NCBI GenBank assembly: GCA_028873745.1
Contig: JAPPNT010000131.1
Coordinates: 7,455 to 22,869 of the forward strand
DNA length: 15,415 nt
Reading direction: 5' to 3'
Source: Chloroflexota bacterium
GTDB taxonomy: Bacteria > Chloroflexota > Dehalococcoidia > Lucifugimonadales > UBA1127
Shown one piece after another: positions 5,993 through 12,661 of this stretch. Under the pieces are notes generated by a model. The model saw only the letters and a program-made list of their open reading frames with translations, did not search any database and was not told where the DNA came from. The translations under genes were made by a program, and so were the position numbers. Position 1 is the stretch's first letter. Every line of letters begins with the position of its first letter.

Positions 5993-7531
5993 ATGTCATC
6001 TATGGTTTGGATTGTCATTCTTTTGCTTTCCGTCCTGGCGGCCCTGGGCATAGGGGCGATGGTGACGTTCTGGACCCGGAACGCATTTTTGGGGAAGCGG
6101 CTCCAGGAGTCTGAGCACAAGGCACAGTCTGTCCTGGAAGACGCGGAACGCCAAAAGGCCAGCATGCTGCTGGAGGCCAAGGAAGAGACCCTCAAGGCCC
6201 GCACCTCGGCGGAACAGGAGATCCGGGAGCGGCGCGGCGAGGTCCAGCAGCAGGAGCGCAGGCTGGCAAACCGGGAAGAGAACCTGGAGCGCAGGTTCAG
6301 CACACTCGAGGGACGGGAGCAGGGGCTCGCCGACCGCGAGAAGGCGCTGGACACGGCGCACGGGGAAGTGGAGCAGCTCAAGCAACAGCAGCAGGCGCAG
6401 TTGGAGGCCACCGCGGGCCTGACGGTCGCGGAGGCACACGAACAGGTCGTTCGGAAGGCCGAAGACGAAGCGAGGCACGAGCTCACCCGCAAGTACTGGG
6501 AACTGGAACAGCAGTACAAGGACGAAGCGGACGAGAATGCCCGCAAGTACGTGGTAATGGCCATTGAGCGCCTGGCCGCTGACGTAGTTGCCGAGTCCAC
6601 AGTCACCACCGTCCCGTTGCCCAACGATGAGATGAAGGGTCGTCTCATTGGCCGCGAGGGACGCAACATTCGCGCGCTGGAGCAGGCGACGGGCGTCGAC
6701 CTCATCGTCGACGACACGCCGGAGGCGGTCACGCTGTCGTGCTTCGACCCCATCCGGCGGGAGATCGCCCGGATCGCGCTGACCAAGCTGATAGTCGACG
6801 GCCGCATCCACCCGGCCAGGGTCGAGGAGATGGTGGAGAAGGCCCGCCAGGAGATGGACAAGACGCTCCGGGAGGCGGGCGAGCAGGCGGTGTTCGAGGC
6901 GAACGTGCGGGGGCTGCACCCGGAGCTGATCAAGCAGCTGGGGCACCTGCGGTTCCGCACCAGCTACGGCAGCAACGTGCTCAAGGAGAGCGTGCTTGCC
7001 AGCCGCATCGCGGCGATGCTGGCCGCGGAAGTCGGGGCGAACGTCGAGGTGTGCAAGGCGGGCGCGCTGCTGCACGACATCGGCAAGACGCTGACGCACG
7101 AGATAGAGGGGCCGCACGCGGACATCGGCGGCGAGGTTGCCGAGAAGTACGGCGTGCCGGAGCCGATCCGCCGGGCCATCGAGGAGCACCACGACCACGA
7201 CAAGACAACGGTGGAGGCGTTCATCGTCTCGGCGGCGGACGCCATCACGTCATCGCGCCCCGGCGCGCGCAGCGACACGGTGGAGGCGTACATCAAGCGG
7301 CTGCAGGACCTGGAGGAGGTCGCCAAGGGCTTCCAGGGCGTCGAGAAGGTCTTCGCCATCCAGGCCGGGCGCGAGGTGCGCGTCATGGTAAAGCCGGAGC
7401 AGATCACGGACGAGGAATCGGCGGTCCTTTCGCGGGACATCGCCAAGAAGGTCCAGGAGTCACTGGTCTATCCGGGCCAGATCAAGGTGATGGTGGTCAG
7501 GGAGACCAGAAGCGTCGAGTACGCGAAGTAG
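5993..7531 (+). CDS. rny: ribonuclease Y
   Basis: Endoribonuclease that starts mRNA decay from the inner face of the membrane. The 512 residues match the family's usual length and order. A transmembrane helix spans about 5-26. A long charged coiled coil runs from about 35 to 185. The KH domain lies near 207-270, with GRLIGREGRN at 217-225 as the nucleic-acid loop. The HD domain lies around 325-420, with catalytic His361-Asp362 in LLHDIGK and the later HH at 399-400. The C-terminal domain ends VVRETRSVEYAK. ATG 5993 has AGGTGA at 5983-5988 as Shine-Dalgarno with a short spacer; M4 is a less likely start. It is a single-gene unit between a strong promoter and a strong terminator. Confidence 0.97.
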   Translation: MSSMVWIVILLLSVLAALGIGAMVTFWTRNAFLGKRLQESEHKAQSVLEDAERQKASMLLEAKEETLKARTSAEQEIRERRGEVQQQERRLANREENLERRFSTLEGREQGLADREKALDTAHGEVEQLKQQQQAQLEATAGLTVAEAHEQVVRKAEDEARHELTRKYWELEQQYKDEADENARKYVVMAIERLAADVVAESTVTTVPLPNDEMKGRLIGREGRNIRALEQATGVDLIVDDTPEAVTLSCFDPIRREIARIALTKLIVDGRIHPARVEEMVEKARQEMDKTLREAGEQAVFEANVRGLHPELIKQLGHLRFRTSYGSNVLKESVLASRIAAMLAAEVGANVEVCKAGALLHDIGKTLTHEIEGPHADIGGEVAEKYGVPEPIRRAIEEHHDHDKTTVEAFIVSAADAITSSRPGARSDTVEAYIKRLQDLEEVAKGFQGVEKVFAIQAGREVRVMVKPEQITDEESAVLSRDIAKKVQESLVYPGQIKVMVVRETRSVEYAK

Positions 7532-7534
7532 GTG

Positions 7535-7565
7535 AAAGGCCCCGCCGGCATCGGCGGGGCCTTTT
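7535..7565 (+). terminator. rho-independent terminator of rny
   Basis: A perfect 13-bp stem pairs 7535-7547 with 7552-7564, loop GCAT. The 3' arm runs into TTTT at 7562-7565. It begins 4 nt after the rny stop codon. Confidence 0.92.
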
Positions 7566-7581
7566 GCTGCGCAGCGGTTTG

Positions 7582-7713
7582 CCCTTCGACAGGCTCAGGG
7601 CGAACGGGGGGTGGATTCCCGCCTTCGCGGGAATGACGTTCGGGGTACGCGGGGGCGCGAAGGCCGATGGGCGCAAGGTTCCTGGATACCGGCTTCCGCC
7701 GGTAAAACGGGGG
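7582..7713. repeat. intergenic repeat cluster 5
   Basis: A 26-bp-family copy lies at 7582-7607. A short palindrome lies at 7612-7638 (TTCCCGCC and GGCGGGAA type, ending GAATGACG). A TACCGGC/GCCGGTA palindrome lies at 7682-7713, ending only a few bases before the Shine-Dalgarno of the PHP gene. Confidence 0.8.
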
Positions 7714-7726
7714 CAAAGGAGAAATT

Positions 7727-8557
7727 GTGTCCGCGCTTGTTGATTTGCACATGCATACTACGGCTTCCGACGGGACGCTGTCGCCGACGGAGCTTGTCCG
7801 CGTGCTGGGGCGGACGTCGCTGCGGCTCGTGGCCATCACGGACCACGACTCTCTGGAAGGCATCGCCGAGGCCAAGCGCGAGCTGGCCAATCACCCGCAG
7901 ATCACCCTCATCACGGGCATCGAGCTCTCGTCGGACGACGGGGACAGCGAGGTGCACGTGCTGGGCTACCACATGGACGAGTCGGACGCGGAGCTGCACG
8001 AAGTGCTCGCGGCCTTCCACCGCAACCGCGAGGGGCGCGGCGAGCTGATGGTCGCCAAGCTGAACGAGCTCGGCTTCGACATCTCGTGGGAGCGCGTGGT
8101 GGAGATCGCGCAGGGCGGGGTCATCGCGCGGCCGCACGTGGCGCGGGCGCTGATGGAGAAGGGCTACGTGTCAGCGATGTCGGAGGCCTTCGACAAGTAC
8201 ATCGGCCGCGGCATGCCGGCGTACATCGAGCGGGAGAAGATGACGCCGCAGGAGGCCGTGGCGCTGATCCGCCGGTTCGGCGGGGTGCCGGTGCTGGCGC
8301 ACCCGACGTACACGCACAACCCGCCGGCGCTGGTGGCGTCGCTGGCCGAGGTTGGGCTGGCGGGCATGGAGGTCTACTACAAGAATTACTCGCCGGAGGT
8401 GGTGTCGGAGCTGAAGGCGCTGGCGGACCGCCACGGCTTGCTGGCGCTCGGGGGCAGCGACTACCACAACAACGGGGAGTCGGACGAGGTCATGCCGGGG
8501 CTGGTGGGGCCGCCGGAAGAGAACGGGCAGCGGCTGCTGGAGATGGGGCCGGGGTAA
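7727..8557 (+). CDS. PHP-domain phosphoesterase (TrpH/YciV-like)
   Basis: The 276-residue protein is a PHP-fold metal phosphoesterase. The metal-site motifs are LHMHTTASDG (His8, His10, Asp15), TDHDS (His40, Asp41), GIELSS (Glu66), EVHVLGY (His77), RPHVAR (His137), LAHPTY (His192) and GSDYH (Asp245, His247). The nearest characterised relatives are the TrpH/YciV group, which act on 3',5'-nucleoside bisphosphates and short RNA 5' ends. A role in nucleotide or RNA turnover is thus likely but not proven. It begins with GTG at 7727, set by AGGAG at 7717-7721 (5-nt spacer) and by the HxH motif lying at the very N-terminus. It follows RNase Y but is separated from it by a terminator and repeats. Confidence 0.9.
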   Translation: MSALVDLHMHTTASDGTLSPTELVRVLGRTSLRLVAITDHDSLEGIAEAKRELANHPQITLITGIELSSDDGDSEVHVLGYHMDESDAELHEVLAAFHRNREGRGELMVAKLNELGFDISWERVVEIAQGGVIARPHVARALMEKGYVSAMSEAFDKYIGRGMPAYIEREKMTPQEAVALIRRFGGVPVLAHPTYTHNPPALVASLAEVGLAGMEVYYKNYSPEVVSELKALADRHGLLALGGSDYHNNGESDEVMPGLVGPPEENGQRLLEMGPG

Positions 8558-8641
8558 CGGGGGGCTAAGCGCCGGACGCGCCTCGCACTGCGGCCACGAT
8601 ACGCGAGTCTCTCAACTGCGAGCGGCTCTGCCCAGCATCTT

Positions 8642-8671
8642 GACACCAACTATGGAAGGTATCATGGTGTC
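8642..8671. promoter_or_regulatory. candidate promoter/operator of the vapBC pair
   Basis: GACACCA (8642-8648) and TGGTGTC (8665-8671) form a perfect 7-bp inverted repeat around a TATCAT -10-like box at 8660-8665, right before the antitoxin ATG at 8675. A TTGACA lies at 8640-8645 but only 14 bp from TATCAT, too short for a standard promoter. Inverted repeats over the promoter fit the usual autorepression by the antitoxin-toxin complex. Confidence 0.5.
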
Positions 8672-8674
8672 TCT

Positions 8675-8950
8675 ATGAGAACTACTCTGACCATAGACAA
8701 TGACATTGTCGACTCCCTGAAGGAGCGGGCGAGACTCCAGGGCCGCCCGTTCAAGCAGGTGGTGAACGATGCCCTGCGACGCGGGCTTTCACAGACTTCC
8801 GAGGAGGAGCGGCCTGAGTTTCGGGTCGAGCCGATGGAAGGCGGCATTCTCCCGCACCTCAAACACCTCACGCCAAAAGAGATCCTGGATGAGCTATCGA
8901 TTCAGGACTACCTTGAGAAGGAAGCCAGGAGCGAGAAGAACACCGGATGA
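8675..8950 (+). CDS. VapB-type ribbon-helix-helix antitoxin
   Basis: The 91-residue protein begins MRTTLTIDNDIVDSLKERA and continues GRPFKQVVNDALRRGL. This is the typical N-terminal ribbon-helix-helix (residues 1-40) of antitoxins paired with PIN toxins: the beta-strand binds operator DNA and the helices dimerise. The acidic C-terminal half, about 41-91, would wrap the toxin. The last four bases overlap the toxin start (ATGA, 8947-8950), giving translational coupling. No Shine-Dalgarno precedes ATG 8675, and the -10-like box ends only 9 nt away, so the message may be leaderless. Function is assigned by family and by its partner. Confidence 0.88.
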   Translation: MRTTLTIDNDIVDSLKERARLQGRPFKQVVNDALRRGLSQTSEEERPEFRVEPMEGGILPHLKHLTPKEILDELSIQDYLEKEARSEKNTG

Positions 8951-9372
8951 TCATCCCGGACATCAACCTCCTGGTGTACGCCTACGATCCGGAAGCGTCC
9001 CGCCATAACAGCGCCCGCCAGTGGTGGGAAGGGCTGGTGAACGGCTCGGAGCCAGTCGGATTACCGTGGGCAGTCATCGTCGGTTTCGTGCGGCTGGTGA
9101 CCAATGCCTCCGCCGTATCCCATCCAATGACCCCACAGCGCGCCATCGACCACGTCGAAGAATGGCTCTCATACTCACACATTGCACCGCTGGACCCCGG
9201 CCCCCAACACCTCGCGAATTTCAGGCGGGCGCTTGCGCTTACGGGCACGGGCAGAAACCGCGTACCGGACGCCCACATCGCCGCCCTGGCGCTGGAGCAC
9301 GGAGCGGCAGTCCACTCCAACGACTCGGATTTTGGGCGATTTCCGGGCCTTCGCCGACGCAACCCGCTCTAG
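8947..9372 (+). CDS. VapC-type PIN-domain ribonuclease toxin
   Basis: The 141-residue PIN protein is the toxin partner of the preceding antitoxin. Family PIN toxins cut specific RNAs with Mg2+. Acidic site residues visible are Asp5 in PDINLLVYAYD, Asp108 in VPDAHIAALALEHGA, and Asp126/Asp128 in SNDSDFGRFPGL. The mid-protein position that is Glu in many VapC is Gly46 in the segment PWAVIVGFVRLVTN. I recall this Gly in a common actinobacterial-type VapC subgroup, so it need not mean loss of activity. It starts inside the antitoxin stop (ATGA). It ends 9 nt from the convergent cupin gene with no visible terminator. Confidence 0.9.
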   Translation: MIIPDINLLVYAYDPEASRHNSARQWWEGLVNGSEPVGLPWAVIVGFVRLVTNASAVSHPMTPQRAIDHVEEWLSYSHIAPLDPGPQHLANFRRALALTGTGRNRVPDAHIAALALEHGAAVHSNDSDFGRFPGLRRRNPL

Positions 9373-9381
9373 TCCCCCCGA

Positions 9382-9768
9382 CTACTCCCCCACGCTGTCC
9401 GGCCTTGCGCCCTCGATGTAGTGGGTGTGCTCCGCGGAGTAGGGGTCCAGGCCGGGGAAGAAGACGAGGAGGTGGGCTTCGTCTTGGCCCGTTACTTTGA
9501 AGGCGTGTTGGGCTCCTGGGGGGATTACTACGGTGTGATCGGGGCCCACGGTGTGCGTTTCGCCGTCCAGCTTGACCTCCAGCGTGCCCTCGAGGACGAC
9601 GATGAGCTCGTCCATGGTGTGGGTGTGGAGGGGGGCGCCGGCGCCGGGCTCGGCGGTGTTGACGCTGAGGGTGCTGCTGACGCCCTGCTCGTGGCCGGCG
9701 ATGTCGAACTTGCGGTAGCCGGGCCGCCACGGGGTCTCGGGGGCGTGCGAGTGGTTGATGATCGGCAT
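9382..9768 (-). CDS. single-domain cupin protein
   Basis: A 128-residue cupin. Motif 1 is PLHTHTMDELIVVLEG with His48, His50 and Glu54 as metal ligands. Motif 2 is VIPPGAQHAF with His88. The fold is a small beta-barrel that usually binds a metal. The substrate is not evident, and mononuclear cupins of this size include sugar- or small-molecule-binding and dioxygenase proteins. The start at 9768 is chosen because TCCTCCC on the plus strand (9773-9779) gives GGGAGGA 5 nt upstream. A longer frame to 9831 lacks such a site. A 6-bp hairpin (9786-9791 with 9796-9801) lies in its leader. It is divergent from the OsmC gene. Confidence 0.85.
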   Translation of the reverse strand: MPIINHSHAPETPWRPGYRKFDIAGHEQGVSSTLSVNTAEPGAGAPLHTHTMDELIVVLEGTLEVKLDGETHTVGPDHTVVIPPGAQHAFKVTGQDEAHLLVFFPGLDPYSAEHTHYIEGARPDSVGE

Positions 9769-9883
9769 GTCGTCCTCCCGGCGGCGCCCGTCGTTACGGG
9801 CAGCCTGAATCGATTGCTGTTCGAGGGCCATTGTACCGCCCCTATGCTACACTCGCCCTCTACTCATTCGCCGGGAGGCAAGC

Positions 9884-10390
9884 ATGACTACGGCCAACCC
9901 TGACCGCATTTCGCGCTCGTTCACCATCGAGGGCACCGCCGAGATCCTAGGCGGGATGAAGAAGCAGGCCGAGGCCCGCGGCTTCACCATCATGTGCGAC
10001 GAGGGCCCGCCGATGGGCGAGAACACCGCGCCCTCGCCGATGACCTACTTCGCCGTGTCCATCCTGTTCTGAGAGATGACGCAGCTTGAGCGGTACGCTC
10101 AGATGATGAAGGTGGAGCTGGGAAGCGTCAGGGCGAGCATCGCGTACTCGGTGACGGCGGAGGGCTCGGTGCTGGCGCAGACGGTGCGGGCGCGGGCCGA
10201 CAGGATCGCCATCCACTACGACGTCGAGTCGCCGGACACGCCGGAGCGCGTCGCCGGGTTGATGCGGAACGCACGCAACGGGTGCTTCGCGCGGCAGTCG
10301 ATCGGGCGGCCGGAGCTGTTCGAGGACACGGCGACGCTGAACGGCGAGGTCTTCGACATGGACGACTACCCCGCGCCGGTTGGGGGGTAG
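9884..10390 (+). CDS. OsmC-family peroxidase-like protein with in-frame UGA (probable selenocysteine 63)
   Basis: Read through the TGA at 10070-10072, the frame encodes 168 residues, a normal OsmC length. Family features lie on both sides: DEGPPMGENTAPSPMTYFAV at 39-58, then the TGA at position 63, followed by MTQLERYAQMM, and the second redox cysteine Cys134 in NGCFARQSI. In OsmC/Ohr proteins the residue at 63 is the peroxidatic cysteine, so UGA replaces exactly the catalytic Cys. A hairpin shortly after the UGA fits a SECIS. Sec-containing OsmC-like proteins have been reported from marine metagenomes (recalled knowledge). GGGAGG at 9873-9878 precedes ATG 9884; TATGCT at 9843-9848 is a possible -10. 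If Sec is not inserted, the product is a 62-residue fragment and the gene is broken by one base change. Confidence 0.75.
10085..10102 (+). promoter_or_regulatory. candidate bacterial SECIS hairpin
   Basis: TGAGCG (10087-10092) pairs with CGCTCA (10096-10101), leaving loop GTA; opening one pair gives a GGTAC loop. A C-G pair (10085/10102) can form below with U10086 bulged. The loop begins 20 nt after the UGA and has G first. As I recall, the E. coli fdhF element has the same layout: bulged U, short upper stem, GGU loop. SelB binding is inferred. Confidence 0.6.
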
Positions 10391-10552
10391 GGGCAGAGAA
10401 TCAAGGTGCTATGCCAGCGCGCAACACTCGAGTGGCCGTTCCATTCTCTCCAGACTTGCTGGGGTGCAGTGCAGTAAGTGACCTAGATTCTGCTCTTGGT
10501 CGGTGACGTGCCCAAGAGATGCCAGCCGACATGGCTAAGTGTTATCATGAGC

Positions 10553-10581
10553 TTGACCTTGTTGTGCCTATGGGCCATACT
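10553..10581 (+). promoter_or_regulatory. candidate promoter of the DUF5678-like/protease pair
   Basis: TTGACC at 10553-10558 and CATACT at 10576-10581 are separated by 17 bp, about 40 nt upstream of the ATG at 10623. The 10391-10622 gap is otherwise without recognisable content; it has no repeat-family copies, unlike most other gaps. Confidence 0.5.
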
Positions 10582-10622
10582 TTGTTTTGGCTTTCGTTAT
10601 GGTTTCGGATTTGGGGGATGCC

Positions 10623-10868
10623 ATGAGTGCAACGTTGGAGAGCGAGTTCGACTACTACCTGGCCCACAAAGAAGAGTTGGTCAAGAAATACAGTGGTCGT
10701 GTGATTGCACTCAAGGACGGGGAAGTCCTCGGTGTATACGATAGCGAACTGGATGCCTTGACTGCACTCCAGAATGCTCATGAACTTGGTACATTCCTCA
10801 TTCAGAGGGTCCTAGAGGGAGATGCCGCAGTCACCCAGACATTCTACTCTCCGGCGGTGTTCTCATAG
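10623..10868 (+). CDS. small DUF5678-like protein
   Basis: An 81-residue cytoplasmic protein. FDYYLAHKEELVKKYSGRVIALKDGEVLGVYDSE spans about residues 9-42. It resembles the DUF5678 pattern: a helix that places the chain near an ALKDGEV strand, then a helix with ALQNAHELGTFLI. The function of this family is not known. ATG 10623 was chosen because GGGGGAT sits just upstream (10612-10618) and similarity begins there; the frame reaches back to 10587. The retropepsin-like gene follows at once, and I recall this pairing from other bacteria. Base composition is visibly less GC-rich than that of its neighbours, which suggests acquisition from elsewhere. Confidence 0.65.
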   Translation: MSATLESEFDYYLAHKEELVKKYSGRVIALKDGEVLGVYDSELDALTALQNAHELGTFLIQRVLEGDAAVTQTFYSPAVFS

Positions 10869-10948
10869 TTCAGGCGCCCCGGCCAAGAAGCTTTACCACT
10901 AGAAGTAGTGGCATTACGAGAGTCCTGCAGAACGAGTGCCACGTTTCC

Positions 10949-11371
10949 ATGGCTTGGGACCCAAAGGGAGGAGACCAGCGACCTCCCATGACACCCTTTA
11001 CCGCCATTTGGGACACGGGTGCTACTAGTTGTATGATCACTCAGGCGGTAGTTGATGCTTGTGGATTGACTCCCACGGGAATTACAGAAGTCCATCATGC
11101 CCATGGGTCATCCCGCGCAGAAGTGTACCTAGTGAATATCGGGTTACCAAATGGCGTTGCGTTCTCTGGAATTCCAGCAACAAGGGGAGTCTTGCCCGGT
11201 AACGCCGAAGTTCTCATCGGGATGGATATCATCACCACGGGTGACTTTGCGGTAACGAACCGTGACGGTAGGACTACGTTCTCATTTAGGGTGCCGTCGC
11301 AGGCTGACATCGACTTCGTCACAGAAGACACTTCAAACCGGGCAGAGCGTAGGTGCAAGAGAAGGACATAG
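10949..11371 (+). CDS. retropepsin-like aspartic protease
   Basis: A 140-residue single-lobe aspartic protease from ATG 10949. The active-site motif AIWDTGATSCMI has Asp22-Thr-Gly-Ala. The flap region is TEVHHAHGSSRAEVYLVNIGLPNG (about 46-69). The hydrophobic-hydrophobic-Gly element is VLIGMDII at 88-95. It would work as a homodimer; the natural substrate is unknown. The same frame is open upstream to 10784 with no ATG, GTG or TTG. The extra residues SFTTRSSGITRVLQNECHV look like the first beta-strand normally found in this fold, so the true start may be a rare codon further upstream (see findings). The C-terminus ends in a basic tail, RAERRCKRRT. It is probably in one transcript with the DUF5678-like gene. 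Confidence 0.75.
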   Translation: MAWDPKGGDQRPPMTPFTAIWDTGATSCMITQAVVDACGLTPTGITEVHHAHGSSRAEVYLVNIGLPNGVAFSGIPATRGVLPGNAEVLIGMDIITTGDFAVTNRDGRTTFSFRVPSQADIDFVTEDTSNRAERRCKRRT

Positions 11372-11399
11372 CACCTTGGCGTTCGGCCAGGAGAACGAT

Positions 11400-11792
11400 A
11401 TGCCCACCGCGCGGGGAACGTTCGAGGTTGTCATGGGAGGAGACCCGCCTTTCCTGGAACAGGACGGGCTGACGCTGAACCGCAGCTTCGTGCACAAGGA
11501 GTTTGCCGGCGATATGGCCGGCACTTCGGAGGCACAGATGCTGGCGGCGTTCACGGCTACGCCCGGCTCGGCGGGGTACGTGGCCATCGAGCACTTCACG
11601 GGCTCGGTGGCCGGGAAGCAGGGTTCCTTCGTGATGCAGCACAGTGGGGTGATGAGCCAGGGCGACGCCCAGCTCTCGGTGACGATCGTGCCCGACTCGG
11701 GGGCCGGGGAACTGGCCGGCATCTCGGGGACGATGGAGATCGACAACGACGAGGGCGGGCACTCATACGTGCTGCACTACGAGATTGCGTGA
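11400..11792 (+). CDS. DUF3224-family protein
   Basis: A 130-residue protein matching the DUF3224 pattern: a beta-rich barrel beginning ARGTFEVVM, then FAGDMAGTSEAQML, SAGYVAIEHFTGSVAGKQGSF, VPDSGAGELAGISGTM and a closing HSYVLHYEIA. No catalytic residues stand out. The family is uncharacterised, with a lipocalin/allene-oxide-cyclase-like beta-barrel expected from its repeat pattern (inference). ATG 11400 is fixed by AGGAG at 11389-11393 with a 6-nt spacer; the frame extends upstream to 11262 but only as a shadow of the protease gene. It returns to the high-GC base use of the rest of the window. It could be co-transcribed with the protease (28-nt gap). Confidence 0.85.
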   Translation: MPTARGTFEVVMGGDPPFLEQDGLTLNRSFVHKEFAGDMAGTSEAQMLAAFTATPGSAGYVAIEHFTGSVAGKQGSFVMQHSGVMSQGDAQLSVTIVPDSGAGELAGISGTMEIDNDEGGHSYVLHYEIA

Positions 11793-11828
11793 AGGCAGCC
11801 CCGTCCGCCGCCTAAATCGCCGCCCGCG

Positions 11829-12353
11829 CTACAGCCATCCCGCGTGACGCAGCACCTCACGGGCCACCGCGCCGACCGGGCGGCCCGAACCGTTGTCGAC
11901 GGAGAAGTCTTCCACGCGCGATCGGTCGAGGATGCTATCGAGTTCCGCCGCACGAGAAAGGGCCTGTTCCAGGAACATGCCGGGCTCCCGCACCCGAAGC
12001 CGCTCGTGCATCACCCCGACGGCCGCCGTCAGCCGGCACACGACGGGCTGGGCACCCGGGATAGCGGCCCGGTAGCGGTCGAGGTCTGCGCGGTCTTCGA
12101 CCACCCTGGCGATGATGAGCCGGTCGGCCCCGGCGGCGACGTAGTTCGGCCAGACGGCGGCCAAGTTGGCGAAGGACAGCCGCGCGCCGTGCGGGTCGTG
12201 CCGGGGGTGCATGACGGCGAGGCCGTCGAGGTCAATGGCGGCGTGGGGGATACCTGCCTCGGTCAGCAGGTCGGAGGCTTCGTTGAGGACCGTCGTCTTT
12301 CCCGTTCCCAGGGACCCGGAGATGATGAGAAGGGGCACAATCGCTCCGGCCAC
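11829..12353 (-). CDS. P-loop NTPase, nucleoside/nucleotide-kinase-like
   Basis: The 174-residue protein has a Walker A loop GSLGTGKTT at 13-21 after the strand PLLIIS. IDLDGLAV at 40-47 resembles the acceptor-substrate Asp region of small-molecule kinases. RLIIARVVED (78-87) and VVCRLTA (104-110) are later core strands. The C-terminal helix VGAVAREVLRHAGWL resembles that of kinases such as adenylylsulfate or gluconate kinase. The substrate is unknown. Start GTG 12353 is chosen because GGAGGG (12362-12367) lies 8 nt upstream, just past the stop of the preceding zinc-ribbon gene. The frame runs on to 12662, but that part overlaps the zinc-ribbon gene and is not coding. It is the second gene of a two-gene unit and convergent with the DUF3224 gene. 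Confidence 0.75.
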   Translation of the reverse strand: MAGAIVPLLIISGSLGTGKTTVLNEASDLLTEAGIPHAAIDLDGLAVMHPRHDPHGARLSFANLAAVWPNYVAAGADRLIIARVVEDRADLDRYRAAIPGAQPVVCRLTAAVGVMHERLRVREPGMFLEQALSRAAELDSILDRSRVEDFSVDNGSGRPVGAVAREVLRHAGWL

Positions 12354-12370
12354 CGCGTCCGCCCTCCGGC

Positions 12371-12589
12371 CTAGAAGCCCTCTTTGCAGCGGGTGCACCA
12401 CCAGCGTAGGGCGTGGTCCTCGGCCTGGCCGGAGTTGACGACGACGTTGCGGTTGCTCTCGCACTTCTGGCAGTAGGGCATCGTGGGTTCGGGGCCGCGG
12501 CGGGAGCCCCGCTGCATGGAGCGCACGAACATGCGCACCAGCAGGTACGCGATGAGGACGACCAGGATCGCGATGCCTATTCGCAGCAA
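12371..12589 (-). CDS. small membrane-anchored zinc-ribbon protein
   Basis: A 72-residue protein with an N-terminal transmembrane helix (about 3-22), a basic linker, and a C-terminal zinc ribbon formed by Cys40-x2-Cys43 and Cys65-x2-Cys68 (PYCQKC and WWCTRC). The ribbon should face the cytoplasm. The function is unknown. It starts with TTG at 12589, fixed by GGAGG at 12597-12601 with a 7-nt spacer. A TATCAT -10-like box lies at 12610-12615 on this strand. Its stop is 17 nt before the GTG of the P-loop NTPase, so the two are likely co-expressed. Confidence 0.8.
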   Translation of the reverse strand: MLRIGIAILVVLIAYLLVRMFVRSMQRGSRRGPEPTMPYCQKCESNRNVVVNSGQAEDHALRWWCTRCKEGF

Positions 12590-12661
12590 GTGACAACCTC
12601 CGGCTGCCGATGATACCCCATACGCGGCGGGGCTTCACACCCCCCTCCCGCGTACAGGGCA

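Noticed and set aside
8947..9372. Inactive VapC because a central Glu is Gly46
   Set aside because: The surrounding pattern matches, from memory, a VapC subgroup that normally has Gly there; other acidic residues are intact.
10076..10390. Separate gene starting at ATG 10076
   Set aside because: It is in the same frame as 9884-10069, begins two codons after the TGA, has no proper Shine-Dalgarno, and would encode only the C-terminal part of an OsmC domain.
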